From the NCBI GenBank assembly GCA_007713455.1, contig VMRT01000009.1, positions 124,001 through 188,000 on the forward strand: a stretch of 64,000 nucleotides of DNA, read 5' to 3'. How positions within the stretch are numbered: the stretch's first letter is position 1; every line of letters starts with the position of its first letter. Position numbers and translations under genes: made by a program. Source of the stretch: Pseudomonas sp. GTDB lineage: Bacteria > Pseudomonadota > Gammaproteobacteria > Pseudomonadales > Pseudomonadaceae. The notes below the pieces were generated by a model. The model did not search any database and was not told where the DNA came from. It saw nothing but the letters and a program-made list of their open reading frames with translations. Below, piece by piece: positions 25,293-34,691 of this stretch.

Positions 25293-26582
25293 CTAACGCG
25301 AATGCTCGGCCATGCGCACCGCGCCGCGGCCACTGCCATGCACTCGCGAACAGTTTCTTCCTGCTTTTTTTGCACCGTACAGCGCTTGGTCGGCGGCCTT
25401 GATCACCTCTTCCGGACTGCGCTGCTCGCCTTGTCGCTCCGCCACTCCGATGCTGATGGTCACCGAGACCTGGTTTGCCGACGCCGCTCCCCGGGCCATA
25501 CGGCCGCGACGATCATCCTTCGGCCGATTGTCTGCGTCACGCAGCTGCAGGGCATAAGCCTCCACCGACTGGCGTACCGCCTCGAGGTGCGGCAGGCACT
25601 CCTCGATACTGTGCCCAGGAAATACCAGAGTGAATTCCTCACCGCCATAACGATAGGCGCGCCCACCGCCGCCGATCTTGCGCAGCCGGCTGGCAACCAT
25701 CTTCAGCACCTGATCACCGACGTCGTGACCATAGGTATCGTTGAAGCGCTTGAAGTGGTCCACATCAGCCATCGCCAGCACGTACTGCCGCCCCAGGCGC
25801 TGCAGTCGCTCATTCAGAGCGCGACGCCCAGGCAAGCCGGTCAGCTCGTCACGAAAGGCCATGAGATAAGCCTCATGAGCGATTGCCGTCACCAGCATCA
25901 GCAGTACATGGCTGCTCAGAATGTTGAGGGCGGCATAGCGGCTGAACGTCTGCGGCAGCATCAGCAGAATGCCGAGCAGCGCGATGATCTGCGCCGCGTG
26001 GGACGGCCTCGGTTGGCGCAGGTACTGGACGATCAGTAACACTAGCGCCACGAGGAACGCCGGGTACGCCAACTGGATAAGCTGCAGCCAATCGGCCTGC
26101 AAGGCGGGCCAGCGAATCACCACCAGCCAGGCATGTAACGTTTCCGGAAACCGCTTTGCCAGCGCCACGGCGACGACGCCGACGGCAAACAGCACGGCGG
26201 CACGGGCCAGGCCGTCCTGCGCCAGGTGACTGCGCTCTCGCCACACGCCATACAGGCCGTAAAGCAGCGGCAGCAGCAAGCTGCAGAGATGAAAGGTCAG
26301 TGCAGCATCGTCCAGCAGAGTGCCATGTGCCCGGTAGTGATCGGCGTGGATATCGAGGAGGAAATAGGCAAGATAGACGCAGAGCAGCAGAAACAGCTCG
26401 CGGATGCGGCCGTACATCATGCAAAGCGCACCGCCGAGCAACAGCAGTACGGTCGGCAGGACGTTATAGAGCGACGTGAAGAACTCGTTCAGCGAAACCT
26501 GACGCGCGATGACCTCTCCGCCGAGCAACAGGGCCAATGGCGCGAGAAAATGGCTGAAGCGAGGCGGGACGGTACGCGACAC
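25293..26582 (-). CDS. Membrane diguanylate cyclase (GGDEF protein)
   Basis: 429 residues from GTG 26582, with GGAG five bases upstream. The ATG-type reading to 26699 would begin inside the terminator of the upstream gene and was rejected. Seven or eight hydrophobic segments (about residues 10-265, for example VLPTVLLLLGGALCMM and IIALLGILLMLPQTF) form a membrane sensor. The GGDEF domain follows with DELTGLPGRRALNERL, ADVDHFKRFNDTYGHDVGDQVL and the intact active site YRYGGEEFTLVF. The RxxD inhibitory site is absent (GGGGRAYRY stands in its place). It should make c-di-GMP. Signal unknown. It stands alone between two dehydrogenase genes. Confidence 0.88.
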   Translation of the reverse strand: MSRTVPPRFSHFLAPLALLLGGEVIARQVSLNEFFTSLYNVLPTVLLLLGGALCMMYGRIRELFLLLCVYLAYFLLDIHADHYRAHGTLLDDAALTFHLCSLLLPLLYGLYGVWRERSHLAQDGLARAAVLFAVGVVAVALAKRFPETLHAWLVVIRWPALQADWLQLIQLAYPAFLVALVLLIVQYLRQPRPSHAAQIIALLGILLMLPQTFSRYAALNILSSHVLLMLVTAIAHEAYLMAFRDELTGLPGRRALNERLQRLGRQYVLAMADVDHFKRFNDTYGHDVGDQVLKMVASRLRKIGGGGRAYRYGGEEFTLVFPGHSIEECLPHLEAVRQSVEAYALQLRDADNRPKDDRRGRMARGAASANQVSVTISIGVAERQGEQRSPEEVIKAADQALYGAKKAGRNCSRVHGSGRGAVRMAEHSR

Positions 26583-26696
26583 GGCAACTCCGGCATGCTG
26601 CCGAGAAAAGCTAGCATTTTGCCTTCTTGCTCCCAGTTGTGCAGCCGAAATACCGGCGAAGATGCGGCAAAAGCAGTACAACGTCTGGATCGGGCA

Positions 26697-26726
26697 CAAA
26701 AAAGCCGCTGCAAAGCAGCGGCTTTC
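26697..26726 (-). terminator. Intrinsic terminator after the second acyl-CoA dehydrogenase
   Basis: On the minus strand AAAGCCGCTGC pairs with GCAGCGGCTTT (26701-26711 and 26715-26725) around TTT, followed by further T from the A run at 26698-26703. It lies 20 bases after the stop at 26745 and separates this gene from the GGDEF gene. Confidence 0.92.
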
Positions 26727-26744
26727 CTTTACAACCTCAACCCG

Positions 26745-28550
26745 TCAGTAACCGAGAGCGAAGTCTTCCTCAGCCATCTGCATCAGGTTGTCGGCACCGG
26801 ACAGCATGGCGTCGACATGCATGCGGGTACGCGGCAGGATGCGCTGGAAGTAGAATCGCGCGGTCTGCAGCTTGGCCTTGTAGAACGCCTCCTCGGAGGT
26901 GCCCTCAGCCAGCTTCTCGGCAGCAACCCGAGCCATGTCAGCCCAGAAATAGGCGAGACAGGCGTAGCCGGAATACATGCAGTAGTCGACCGACGCCGCA
27001 CCGACCATTTCACGATCCTTCATGGCGGCCATGCCGATCTTCATGGTCAGCTCGCCCCACTCCTTGTTCAGCTGATTCAGGGGGGTAACGAACTCCTTGA
27101 TGGCTTCGTTGCCTTCCTGGTTCTGGCAGAACTTGTGCACGATCTTGGTGAAGGACTTCAGCGCCTCGCCCTGGGTCATCAGCACCTTGCGGCCCAACAG
27201 GTCCAGCGCCTGGATACCGGTGGTGCCCTCGTACAGCATGGAAATACGCGCGTCACGCACGTTCTGCTCCATGCCCCACTCGGCGATGAAGCCGTGACCA
27301 CCGTAGATCTGCACGCCATGGTTGGCCGCTTCGAAGCCCACTTCGGTCATGAACGCCTTGGCGATCGGCGTGAGGAAGGCCAGCAGCGTGTCGGCCTGCT
27401 TCTTCTGCTCTTCATCCTGGCTGTTCTTGACGATGTCGACCTGCTTGGCGGTGAAGTAGACCATCGCGCGGTTGCCCTCGGCGAACGCCTTCATGGTCAA
27501 CAGCATGCGACGCACGTCCGGATGCACGATGATCGGGTCGGCTGGCTTTTCCGGCGCCTTGGGGCCGCTCAGCGCACGCATCTGCAGGCGCTCACGAGCG
27601 TACTTGATGCCGCCCTGGAAACCGATCTCGGCATGTGCCAGACCCTGCAGCGCGGTACCCAGACGTGCGGTGTTCATAAAGGTGAACATCGCGTTCAGGC
27701 CCTTGTTCGGCGGACCGATCAGAAAGCCGGTGGCGCCGTCGAAGTTCATGACGCAGGTCGCGTTGCCGTGGATGCCCATCTTGTGTTCAAGCGATCCGCA
27801 GTTCACACCGTTGCGCTCGCCCTTCTCGCCTTCGGCGTTGGGCAGGAACTTGGGCACGATGAACAGGGAGATGCCCTTGGTGCCAGCCGGAGCATCGGGC
27901 AGACGAGCCAGAACGATATGGACGATGTTCTCGGCCATGTCGTGTTCACCGGAGGAGATGAAGATCTTGGTGCCGTTCAGCTTGTAGCTGCCGTCGGCCT
28001 GGGGCTCCGCCTTGGTGCGCAACATGCCCAAATCGGTACCGCAGTGCGGCTCGGTCAGGCACATGGTGCCGGTCCACTGGCCGGACACAAGCTTGCTCAG
28101 ATAGGTGTGCTTCTGATCGTCGGTACCGTGGGTAGCGATGGTGTTCATGCAGCCATGAGACAAGCCCGGGTACATGCCCCAGGACCAGTTGGCCTGACCG
28201 ATCATTTCGCTGATCGCCAGACCGAGGGACTCGGGCAGACCCTGACCGCCGTGGTCGACGTCATGGGCCAGACTCGGCCAGCCGCCTGCCACGTACTGCT
28301 CGTAAGCTTCCTTGAAACCGGTCGGCGTCTTCACGCCCGACTCGCTCCAGGTGCAGCCTTCGATGTCGCCGACGCGATTCAGCGGAGCGAGTACCTGCTC
28401 ACAGAACTTCGCGCCCTCATCGAGAATCGCGTTGACCATGTCCGGGGTGGCGTCTTCACATCCCGGAAGGCTCTGATAGTGCGCTTCGTAGCCGAGCAGC
28501 TCGTCACGTACGAAACGGATATCGCGCAAGGGGGCCTTGTAGTCGGGCAT
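26745..28550 (-). CDS. Acyl-CoA dehydrogenase, PsrA-box-associated (PA0506-like)
   Basis: 601 residues, paralogue of the dehydrogenase at 23375-25153 with the same layout: MPDYKAPLRDIRFVRDELL start, TMCLTEPHCGTDLGMLRTKAEPQADGSYKLNGTKIFISSGEHDMAENIVHIVLARLPDAP near residue 170, KMGIHGNATCVMNFDGATGFLIGPPNKGLNAMF near 275, and HGFIAEWGMEQNVRDARISMLYEGTTGIQALDLLGRK near 435. FAD-dependent first step of fatty acid beta-oxidation. ATG 28550 was chosen because it matches the paralogue start and has GAGG ten bases upstream. The promoter carries two boxes of the PsrA type, so induction by long-chain fatty acids is likely. The neighbouring small gene and bio genes match the P. aeruginosa PA0500-PA0506 order. 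Confidence 0.94.
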   Translation of the reverse strand: MPDYKAPLRDIRFVRDELLGYEAHYQSLPGCEDATPDMVNAILDEGAKFCEQVLAPLNRVGDIEGCTWSESGVKTPTGFKEAYEQYVAGGWPSLAHDVDHGGQGLPESLGLAISEMIGQANWSWGMYPGLSHGCMNTIATHGTDDQKHTYLSKLVSGQWTGTMCLTEPHCGTDLGMLRTKAEPQADGSYKLNGTKIFISSGEHDMAENIVHIVLARLPDAPAGTKGISLFIVPKFLPNAEGEKGERNGVNCGSLEHKMGIHGNATCVMNFDGATGFLIGPPNKGLNAMFTFMNTARLGTALQGLAHAEIGFQGGIKYARERLQMRALSGPKAPEKPADPIIVHPDVRRMLLTMKAFAEGNRAMVYFTAKQVDIVKNSQDEEQKKQADTLLAFLTPIAKAFMTEVGFEAANHGVQIYGGHGFIAEWGMEQNVRDARISMLYEGTTGIQALDLLGRKVLMTQGEALKSFTKIVHKFCQNQEGNEAIKEFVTPLNQLNKEWGELTMKIGMAAMKDREMVGAASVDYCMYSGYACLAYFWADMARVAAEKLAEGTSEEAFYKAKLQTARFYFQRILPRTRMHVDAMLSGADNLMQMAEEDFALGY

Positions 28551-28646
28551 AGCGTAAACCTCAGCGGTGAGTTCTTGTAACAAGCTGACCGGGCGACCCA
28601 GCCATCTGAATTCGATTTCGACCGTCGGACTACCAGCCCGAAGGGT

Positions 28647-28690
28647 CAAACAGGCGTTTGAAACATACGTTTCGACCTGAGCGATGTCAA
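28647..28690 (-). promoter_or_regulatory. Sigma70-type promoter overlapped by two PsrA-type operator boxes
   Basis: On the minus strand TTGACA (28685-28690), 17 bases, TATGTT (28662-28667) form a good promoter for the dehydrogenase at 26745-28550. Two palindromes overlie the -10 and start: GAAAC-N4-GTTTC (28660-28673) and CAAAC-N4-GTTTG (28647-28660), sharing one base. Both match the published PsrA consensus, (G/C)AAAC-N2-4-GTTT(G/C). PsrA is the fatty-acid-responsive TetR repressor of beta-oxidation genes in Pseudomonas. The rest of the 375-base gap 28551-28925 shows no gene or repeat to me. Confidence 0.85.
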
Positions 28691-28925
28691 GCGCGGAACA
28701 GGGCACCACTTATCGGCTGAATCAGCCAAATTCAGGTCGAGCGAAGGGCACGCCTGGCGAAATTCGGGAATAGGAACTCTGATGTTGCAAAGACGCAGCA
28801 AGCCCGGCGCCTGCCGAGCTGACTGGCAGGAACGAAGATGCAGGAAGGAGAAAAGCGAAGCTGGCCGAGCGCATGAATGACGACTCGAATCAGCAAGGAG
28901 AATCGATGAGCGCCGGAGGACGCGA

Positions 28926-29174
28926 TCAGGCCTGGGTATCGATCAGCGTGCCGAGGACTTCGTCAGCGCTCTGGATCATACGGGCACCTGCCTTGGCACT
29001 GTGTTCACCGACCTTCAACTGGATCAGCTGCTCGGTGATTTCGGTGACCGCCTGGGAGTTGCCCAACACAGGTGCGTTGGCGGAGGCAATGGAAGAAGCG
29101 GCCTGCTCGACGCGCTGCTGACCGCCCTGGTAGGCACCGAGGCCGGCGCCCAGAAGGTTATTGGTGATTTGCAT
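28926..29174 (-). CDS. Small conserved protein of unknown function beside bioD
   Basis: 82 residues from ATG 29174, which has GGAG five bases upstream; the 29 residues that could be added upstream are not protein-like. The sequence MQITNNLLGAGLGAYQGGQQRVEQAASSIASANAP, followed by a helical Val/Glu/Gln-rich half ending in LIDTQA, resembles the N-terminal repeats of flagellar rod and hook proteins or a small coiled structural protein, but no secretion signal is seen. By order it matches the hypothetical gene PA0505 between bioD and PA0506. No function is proposed. Confidence 0.72.
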   Translation of the reverse strand: MQITNNLLGAGLGAYQGGQQRVEQAASSIASANAPVLGNSQAVTEITEQLIQLKVGEHSAKAGARMIQSADEVLGTLIDTQA

Positions 29175-29261
29175 GGCGACTCCACGCGCTATCAGGTTGC
29201 CACCATTCAAGCAGATGCCGGCAAGTACCGCAAGACGCTTGCCGCCAGAGTGCGCGTCCAC

Positions 29262-29948
29262 TCACTCCGGGTGCAGCGCGGGCAAAGCGAGGTATTGCGC
29301 AACCTGCTGCGCTGTCGGCTCAGCGAGACGGGGCACCCGACCAAGACAGGGTGCCGGCAGCAGCTCAGAAAGCGTGGCGAGGTTTTCCTCCAGGCGCGAT
29401 GTGGCCGGGTCGACGATATTGGCCACCCAGCCGGCCAGCACCAACCCGTCGCGGACAATCGCTTCAGCGCTGAGCAGCGCATGATTAATACATCCCAGGC
29501 GCACCCCGACCACCAGAATAACCGGCAACCCCAGCGCCACTGGCAATGCCGACAGATACTCACGCGCATTCAGCGGGACTCGCCAGCCTCCCGCGCCCTC
29601 GACCAGAGTGACGCCGGCCTGCCGGGCCATTACCGGTTGCACGGCCTCGATCAGACGAGCGGCGGTCAGTTCGACACCCGCTTCGCGGGCAGCTATGTGC
29701 GGGGCAATGGCCGGCGCGAAGGCAAACGGGTTGACCGTCGCATAGTCCAGCGCAAGGCTGCACTCGGCCAGCAGGGCCAGCGCATCGCTGTTACGTAAAC
29801 CCTGCTCGGTCCTTTCGCAGCCTGAGGCGACCGGCTTCACCGCCGCGGTGGACAACCCCGCCAGGCGCGCTGCATGCAGCAGGCCCGCGGCGATAGTGGT
29901 CTTGCCAACATCGGTATCGGTGCCGGCAATGAAGAAAGCGCGATGCAT
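29262..29948 (-). CDS. bioD: Dethiobiotin synthetase BioD
   Basis: 228 residues. It makes dethiobiotin from 7,8-diaminopelargonic acid, CO2 and ATP. The P-loop FIAGTDTDVGKTTIAAGLL is at the N-terminus; KPVASGCE near 40 is the substrate lysine region; LVEGAGGWRVPLN near 107 is the conserved glycine-rich loop. Two ATG codons lie in tandem at 29951 and 29948; the second gives five bases between AAGGAG and ATG and shares one base with the bioC stop. Last gene of the bioB-F-H-C-D run. Confidence 0.95.
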   Translation of the reverse strand: MHRAFFIAGTDTDVGKTTIAAGLLHAARLAGLSTAAVKPVASGCERTEQGLRNSDALALLAECSLALDYATVNPFAFAPAIAPHIAAREAGVELTAARLIEAVQPVMARQAGVTLVEGAGGWRVPLNAREYLSALPVALGLPVILVVGVRLGCINHALLSAEAIVRDGLVLAGWVANIVDPATSRLEENLATLSELLPAPCLGRVPRLAEPTAQQVAQYLALPALHPE

Positions 29949-30763
29949 CATGGCTCCTTGTGCAGAATGCCGTAGATCACCTGGTAGGTCGCCGGAAGCC
30001 CCTCGGGACGGCGGAACCCTTCGTAGGCCTCGACCAGCGCGCGGATGCGTGCACGCCCGGTCAGTCCATCCGGGCGACCCGGGTTCAGGTTGTGCGCACC
30101 CAGCGCCTTGAGCTCATGGGTCAGCTGGCGCAGATCGGGGAAATGCAGCACTTCCGGGCGCACTTCGAGACTCGCCAATCCCAGACCGCAGCCCCTACAC
30201 AGCGTCTGGTAGGCCTCCCGCGAGCGGAAGCGGTTGACGTGAGCGAAGCCGTCCACCGCCTGCCAGCTGTCCCGCAGCTCCTGCAGGGTACCGCTGCACA
30301 GACTGGTGAAGGCAAAGATGCCGCCCGGACGCAGCACCCGCCGCACTTCGCTCAGCACGCTGGCGAAATCCTCGCACCACTGCAGGGCCAGGCTCGAATA
30401 GATCAGGTCGACAGTGCCATCACGCAGCGGCAGCCGCTCGGCGTCACCGGTGACGAAATGCCGTGCGCCGCCCTGCGGCCGTGCATGGCGCAGCATGCCC
30501 TCGGCGATATCCAGTGCCAGGCCATCGGCCTCCGGAAAGGCCGCAGCCAGGACGCGGGAGAAGTAGCCGGTGCCGCTGCCGAGATCGAGCCAGCGGCCGG
30601 GTTGCCGAGTGGAGGGCAGTCGGGCCAGCAATTGATTGCCGACCTGTCGCTGCAGCGCGGCGACGCTGTCGTAACTGCCCGCAGCACGGGAAAACGATGC
30701 CGCGACCTGGCGCTTATCAGGCAACTGCGCCGGCGGACGCTCGCTGAGCGATGCTTCAGTCAT
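29948..30763 (-). CDS. bioC: Malonyl-ACP O-methyltransferase BioC
   Basis: 271 residues. It methylates malonyl-ACP to start pimelate synthesis on the fatty acid pathway. SAM motif [33 protein letters not shown] near residue 60, [30 protein letters not shown] near 105, and [13 protein letters not shown] near 140. ATG 30763 overlaps the bioH stop by eight bases; the frame is open upstream but only inside bioH. BioC and BioH act as a pair, methylating and then freeing the pimeloyl intermediate, and here are adjacent. Confidence 0.95.
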   Translation of the reverse strand: MTEASLSERPPAQLPDKRQVAASFSRAAGSYDSVAALQRQVGNQLLARLPSTRQPGRWLDLGSGTGYFSRVLAAAFPEADGLALDIAEGMLRHARPQGGARHFVTGDAERLPLRDGTVDLIYSSLALQWCEDFASVLSEVRRVLRPGGIFAFTSLCSGTLQELRDSWQAVDGFAHVNRFRSREAYQTLCRGCGLGLASLEVRPEVLHFPDLRQLTHELKALGAHNLNPGRPDGLTGRARIRALVEAYEGFRRPEGLPATYQVIYGILHKEP

Positions 30764-31481
30764 CCTCGCCATCACCCATAAACGCCAGCATTGCCGTCGC
30801 CACGTCGTCGGGACGCTCCAGCGGCAGGCCGTGGCTGGCATTGGCCAGCACATCGACTTCCACATCCGGCAGAGAGGCCAGCAGCGCATCTGCCGCTGAC
30901 GCCGGCACCAGTGCATCACCATCGGCGAACAGATGCAGCTGTGGCCCCACATAACCTTGCAGCGCCTCGCGGCCGTCCAGCTCGGCGAGCAGACGCAGCC
31001 CGGCGGCAGCCACTGACGAAGGCTGCTCGAGCAGGCTAACCTGCAGTTGCCGCGCCAGCGTCCGCGGATCGTAGGCACTGCGGCTACACAGCAGGCTGAA
31101 GCGCTTGAGCGTGTCATCCGGCCCGAGTCGGAAGGCCTCCTCGAAGGCATCGAACACTTCGGCAGGCATCGCCGTCGGCCAGTCGTCACGGCTGCGGAAG
31201 CAGGGGTTGCTGCAGAGGGTGATCAGCCCCGGACAGTTGTCGCCACGCCGCGCGGCCAATTGCGTCGCCAGCATGCCGCCAAGCGACCAACCGGCGAGCC
31301 AGCTGTCGACGGGCAGCCGCGCATCCAGCTCATCGAGCCAGGCCTCGGGGCGATCCAGCGTCGGCAGCGGGGCAATGTCGACCTGCAGCCGTGGCTGGCG
31401 GTCGCGCAATAGCTCGGCCAGGGGTTCAAGGGCGGCCGAGCTGAACGCCCAGCCCGGCAGAAGAATCAGTCGATCACGCAT
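30756..31481 (-). CDS. bioH: Pimeloyl-ACP methyl ester carboxylesterase BioH
   Basis: 241 residues, alpha/beta hydrolase. It cleaves the methyl ester of pimeloyl-ACP, ending chain growth for biotin. N-terminal [21 protein letters not shown], nucleophile elbow [15 protein letters not shown] with Ser near residue 77, and C-terminal [16 protein letters not shown] with the catalytic His; the Asp is probably in [15 protein letters not shown] 31481 overlaps bioF by eight bases. It sits in the bio operon as in P. aeruginosa, unlike the separate bioH of E. coli. Confidence 0.94.
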   Translation of the reverse strand: MRDRLILLPGWAFSSAALEPLAELLRDRQPRLQVDIAPLPTLDRPEAWLDELDARLPVDSWLAGWSLGGMLATQLAARRGDNCPGLITLCSNPCFRSRDDWPTAMPAEVFDAFEEAFRLGPDDTLKRFSLLCSRSAYDPRTLARQLQVSLLEQPSSVAAAGLRLLAELDGREALQGYVGPQLHLFADGDALVPASAADALLASLPDVEVDVLANASHGLPLERPDDVATAMLAFMGDGEDD

Positions 31482-32652
31482 CCTCGTTCTCCTTGGGCAA
31501 CAGGGCCCAGCACTCGGCCAGCGCTTCCAGCAGGCGATCCAGCTGTGCCTCACTGTGGCTCGCCGTGAAGGTGATCCGCAGCCGTGCGCTGCCGGCCGGA
31601 ACGGTTGGTGGGCGAATCGCGCCGACCAGGATGCCGCGCTCGCGCAGCAATGCCGACAGCCTCAACGCCCGTTCGCTGCTGCCGACCAGCACCGGCTGGA
31701 TCGGCGTCGGGCTGTCCATCAGTGTCAGGCCGATCTGCACTGCGCCTTCGCGGAAACGTGCTACCAGCCGGTTCAGCTGATCGCGGCGCCAGCCCTCGCT
31801 ACGTAAAAGCTCCAGACTTTTGAGTGTGGCACAGGCCACCGCAGGCGGCTGGCTGGTGGTGTAGATGTACGGGCGCGCGAACTGGATCAGCGTTTCGATC
31901 AGCTCCTCGCTACCGGCGACAAAGGCGCCTGCGGTGCCAAACGCCTTACCCAGCGTGCCGACCAGCACCGGCACGTCATCCATGCCCAGACCGAAATGCT
32001 CGACGATGCCGGCGCCCGTCGCGCCCAGCGGACCGAAGCCATGGGCATCGTCGACCATCACCCAGGCGCCACGCTGCTTCGCCGTGGCACAAATCGCCGG
32101 CAGTTCTGCGAGATCGCCGTCCATGCTGAATACGCCATCGGTCACCACCAGAGTATTGCCGCTGGCTTTCTCCAGGCGCTTGGCGAGGCTTTCGGCATCG
32201 TTGTGCAAGTAGCGCGAGAAGCGCGCACCGGAGAGCAAACCGGCATCGAGCAGGGAGGCGTGATTGAGGCGATCCTGCAGCACCGTATCGCCCTGCCCGA
32301 CCAGCGCCGTCACCGCAGCCAGATTCGCCATATAACCGGTGGAAAACAGCAGCGCCCGTGGTCGGCCGGTGAATTCGGCAAGGGCTTCCTCGAGCTGGTG
32401 ATGCGGCGTGCTGTGGCCGATCACCAGATGCGAGGCGCCGCCGCCGACACCCCAGGTCGCGGCGCCCTGCTGCATGGCTGCCACCACCTCGGGGTGATTG
32501 GCCAGCCCCAGATAGTCGTTGGAACAGAACGCCAACAGGCGCTGCCCGTCGACCATCACCTCCGGCTGCTGCGGCGCTTCCAGCAGCGGACGTTGACGAT
32601 AGAGATGGGCCGCGCGGCGCTCGGCGAGACGGGCGGAGAGATCGAAGCTCAT
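31474..32652 (-). CDS. bioF: 8-amino-7-oxononanoate synthase BioF
   Basis: 392 residues, PLP alpha-oxoamine synthase. It condenses pimeloyl-ACP (or CoA) with L-alanine. [19 protein letters not shown] near 40, [25 protein letters not shown] near 93, [19 protein letters not shown] near 168, [13 protein letters not shown] near 202 and the PLP lysine in [19 protein letters not shown] near 232. No good ribosome site precedes ATG 32652: the strand there reads CCTCCTCTCGG, so translation may depend on coupling or RNA structure. A 117-base gap with a hairpin separates it from bioB. Confidence 0.95.
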   Translation of the reverse strand: MSFDLSARLAERRAAHLYRQRPLLEAPQQPEVMVDGQRLLAFCSNDYLGLANHPEVVAAMQQGAATWGVGGGASHLVIGHSTPHHQLEEALAEFTGRPRALLFSTGYMANLAAVTALVGQGDTVLQDRLNHASLLDAGLLSGARFSRYLHNDAESLAKRLEKASGNTLVVTDGVFSMDGDLAELPAICATAKQRGAWVMVDDAHGFGPLGATGAGIVEHFGLGMDDVPVLVGTLGKAFGTAGAFVAGSEELIETLIQFARPYIYTTSQPPAVACATLKSLELLRSEGWRRDQLNRLVARFREGAVQIGLTLMDSPTPIQPVLVGSSERALRLSALLRERGILVGAIRPPTVPAGSARLRITFTASHSEAQLDRLLEALAECWALLPKENEDA

Positions 32653-32670
32653 GGGTGCACCGAGAGGAGG

Positions 32671-32695
32671 TGGATGACCACGCGCGGGTCATCCA
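32671..32695. repeat. Hairpin between bioB and bioF
   Basis: TGGATGACC (32671-32679) and GGTCATCCA (32687-32695) form a perfect 9-bp stem with a 7-base loop in the only sizeable gap of the bio operon. No T tract follows on either strand. It may be a processing site or reduce transcription or translation of bioF relative to bioB. Confidence 0.5.
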
Positions 32696-32769
32696 GCCTG
32701 CAAATGGGTTGGCCAGGCCAGCGGCGGATGCGTGCAACCGATGCCGCACTCATCCACCGGACCTGATCA

Positions 32770-33825
32770 TCAGACCGCGGCGTTGTAGAACAGCTTGCTG
32801 TCGCGCTGCTCGATCAGCGCCTGCTCGATGGCCGCCTGATGCACTTCGTCGGCGTGCTCGTGGCGCTCTTCCGGCTTGATGCCCAGGCGCGCGAACAGCT
32901 GCATGTCCTTGTCCGCCTGCGGGTTGGCGGTGGTCAGCAGCTTCTCGCCGTAGAAGATCGAGTTGGCACCAGCGAAGAAGGCCAGCGCCTGCATCTGCTC
33001 GTTCATCTGCTCGCGTCCGGCGGAAAGCCGCACGTGGGATTTGGGCATCATGATCCGCGCCACGGCGAGCATGCGGATGAAGTCGAACGGATCGACGTCC
33101 TGTTCCTCGGCCAGCGGCGTGCCCTTGACCTTGACCAGCATGTTGATCGGCACCGATTCCGGGTGCTCAGGCAGGTTGGCCAGCTGGATCAGCAGGCCGG
33201 CGCGATCGTCCAGCGACTCGCCCATGCCGAGAATGCCGCCGGAGCAGATCTTCATCCCCGCCTCGCGCACGTAGCTCAGCGTTTCCAGACGCTCGCCATA
33301 GGTGCGGGTGGTGATTATGTTGCCGTAGTACTCCGGCGAGGTGTCGAGGTTGTGGTTGTAGTAGTCCAGCCCCGCCGCCGCCAGCGCCTTGGTCTGCTCC
33401 TGATCGAGCTTGCCGAGGGTCATGCAGGTTTCCAGGCCCATCGCCTTGACCCCTTCGACCATCTTCAGCACGTAGGGCATGTCCTTGGCCGACGGGTGCT
33501 TCCAGGCCGCACCCATGCAGAACCGGGTCGAGCCGATGGCCTTGGCTTCGGCCGCAGCCTCCAGCACCTTCTGCACTTCCATCAGCTTCTCTTTATCGAG
33601 GCCGGTGTTGTAGTGCCCGGATTGCGGGCAGTACTTGCAGTCTTCCGGGCAGGCGCCGGTCTTGATCGAGAGCAGCGTGGAAACCTGCACGCGGTTGGCA
33701 TCGAAGTGCTGGCGGTGCACGGTTTGCGCCTGGAACAGCAGATCGTTGAAGGGTTGCTCGAAGAGCGCCTTGACCTCGGCGAGGGTCCAATCGTGACGCG
33801 TAATGGAGGCGGAGGTGGCGCTCAT
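32770..33825 (-). CDS. bioB: Biotin synthase BioB
   Basis: 351 residues, radical SAM enzyme. It inserts sulfur into dethiobiotin using a [2Fe-2S] cluster. The radical SAM cluster motif is [21 protein letters not shown] near residue 54 (C-x3-C-x2-C); further conserved parts are [17 protein letters not shown] near 102, [16 protein letters not shown] near 157, [18 protein letters not shown] near 193 and [34 protein letters not shown] near 263. ATG 33825 was chosen because AAGGA lies six bases upstream; the ATG at 33831 abuts that site. It is the first gene of the operon, under a BirA-type operator. Confidence 0.97.
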   Translation of the reverse strand: MSATSASITRHDWTLAEVKALFEQPFNDLLFQAQTVHRQHFDANRVQVSTLLSIKTGACPEDCKYCPQSGHYNTGLDKEKLMEVQKVLEAAAEAKAIGSTRFCMGAAWKHPSAKDMPYVLKMVEGVKAMGLETCMTLGKLDQEQTKALAAAGLDYYNHNLDTSPEYYGNIITTRTYGERLETLSYVREAGMKICSGGILGMGESLDDRAGLLIQLANLPEHPESVPINMLVKVKGTPLAEEQDVDPFDFIRMLAVARIMMPKSHVRLSAGREQMNEQMQALAFFAGANSIFYGEKLLTTANPQADKDMQLFARLGIKPEERHEHADEVHQAAIEQALIEQRDSKLFYNAAV

Positions 33826-33876
33826 GGGCATTCCTTGTAATTAATAGCGGCTCGGCGGCCTGGCACGGATGCGGAA

Positions 33877-33929
33877 TGTTTAGCCAAGCTCGATACGCTG
33901 TCAACCAGGAAAGGAATCATGGTTTACAA
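33877..33929 (-). promoter_or_regulatory. bioB promoter with BirA-type biotin operator
   Basis: CTGTCAACC (33898-33906), 14 bases, GGTTTACAA (33921-33929) match the BirA operator TTGTNAACC-N14/15-GGTTNACAA at all but the first base. On the minus strand TTGACA (33899-33904), 16 bases, TAAACA (33877-33882) give a bioB promoter whose -35 is inside the operator, so BirA-biotinyl-AMP would block it. The other half overlaps the ATG of the divergent comF-like gene, which may therefore be co-regulated. birA is not in the window. Confidence 0.8.
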
Positions 33930-34620
33930 CTGGTCAATTAATATACAGCACTGCCTGCTGTGCGATGAACCTTGCGACGGTCACCCACTGTGCGGCCCTT
34001 GCGAAGCCGAACTGCCCTGGCTCGATGGCCGGTGTGCAACCTGTGCCGTGCCAATGCCGACACACGGGCTGGTCTGCGGCGAATGCCAGAAAAGGCCGCC
34101 AAGCTATGACCACGTCGAGGTGCCCTGGCGCTTCGCCTTTCCCGTGGATGCACTGATCACCCGCTTCAAGCACCAGGCGCGCTGGCCATTCGGCCGCCTG
34201 CTTGGCGAGCGCCTGGCGCTGCATCTGCAGCACGCCTTTACCGAGGGACTGCCGCAGCCTGATCTTCTCGTGCCGGTGCCGCTGGCCCGCCGTCGCCTGC
34301 GCCAGCGCGGCTTCAATCAGGCGCAGATGCTCGCCCAGTGGCTGGGCGGCGCGCTGAAACTGCCGGTCGCGCATCTGCTGGAACGCGTCGTCGATACGCC
34401 CCCGCAGCAGCAACTGGACGCCGCCACGCGACGGCGAAATCTGCGCCAGGCGTTTTGCCTGGCGCCGGGCACCGACATCAAGGGCCGCCATCTGGCGCTG
34501 ATCGACGACGTCCTGACCACCGGTGCGACCGCCGAGGCGCTGGCGCGACTGCTCAAGCGTGCGGGTGCGGTGCGAGTGGACGTCTACTGCCTGGCACGCA
34601 CGCCCAAGCCAGGCGACTGA
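33919..34620 (+). CDS. ComF family phosphoribosyltransferase-like protein
   Basis: 233 residues. The N-terminal zinc-finger-like part has paired cysteines (CLLCDEPC, LCGPCEAE, CATCAVP, VCGECQ). The C-terminal PRTase type I domain has the PRPP-binding loop HLALIDDVLTTGATAEALARLLKRAGA near residue 193, and RRRLRQRGFNQAQMLA near 125. The family is linked to DNA uptake in competent bacteria (ComFC, GntX); its exact reaction is uncertain. ATG 33919 follows AGGAAAGGAATC and overlaps one half of the BirA operator. It is divergent from bioB as in P. aeruginosa. Confidence 0.87.
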   Translation: MVYNWSINIQHCLLCDEPCDGHPLCGPCEAELPWLDGRCATCAVPMPTHGLVCGECQKRPPSYDHVEVPWRFAFPVDALITRFKHQARWPFGRLLGERLALHLQHAFTEGLPQPDLLVPVPLARRRLRQRGFNQAQMLAQWLGGALKLPVAHLLERVVDTPPQQQLDAATRRRNLRQAFCLAPGTDIKGRHLALIDDVLTTGATAEALARLLKRAGAVRVDVYCLARTPKPGD

Positions 34621-34691
34621 TAGCGGCGGACACGCGGTTGTTTAAAAGCCCCGGTGCAATACACTGATCGGTCTATTCTGCGGAGCCGGTC

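Noticed and set aside
26226..28580. 784-codon plus-strand open frame
   Set aside because: Antisense to the acyl-CoA dehydrogenase and GGDEF genes; crosses a terminator and a promoter; His/Gln/Val-rich mirror translation.
32673..32766. 30-codon plus-strand frame with GAGGAGG before its ATG, between bioB and bioF
   Set aside because: The purine run is the complement of a pyrimidine stretch in the operon leader and overlaps a hairpin; no support for a gene against the bio transcript.
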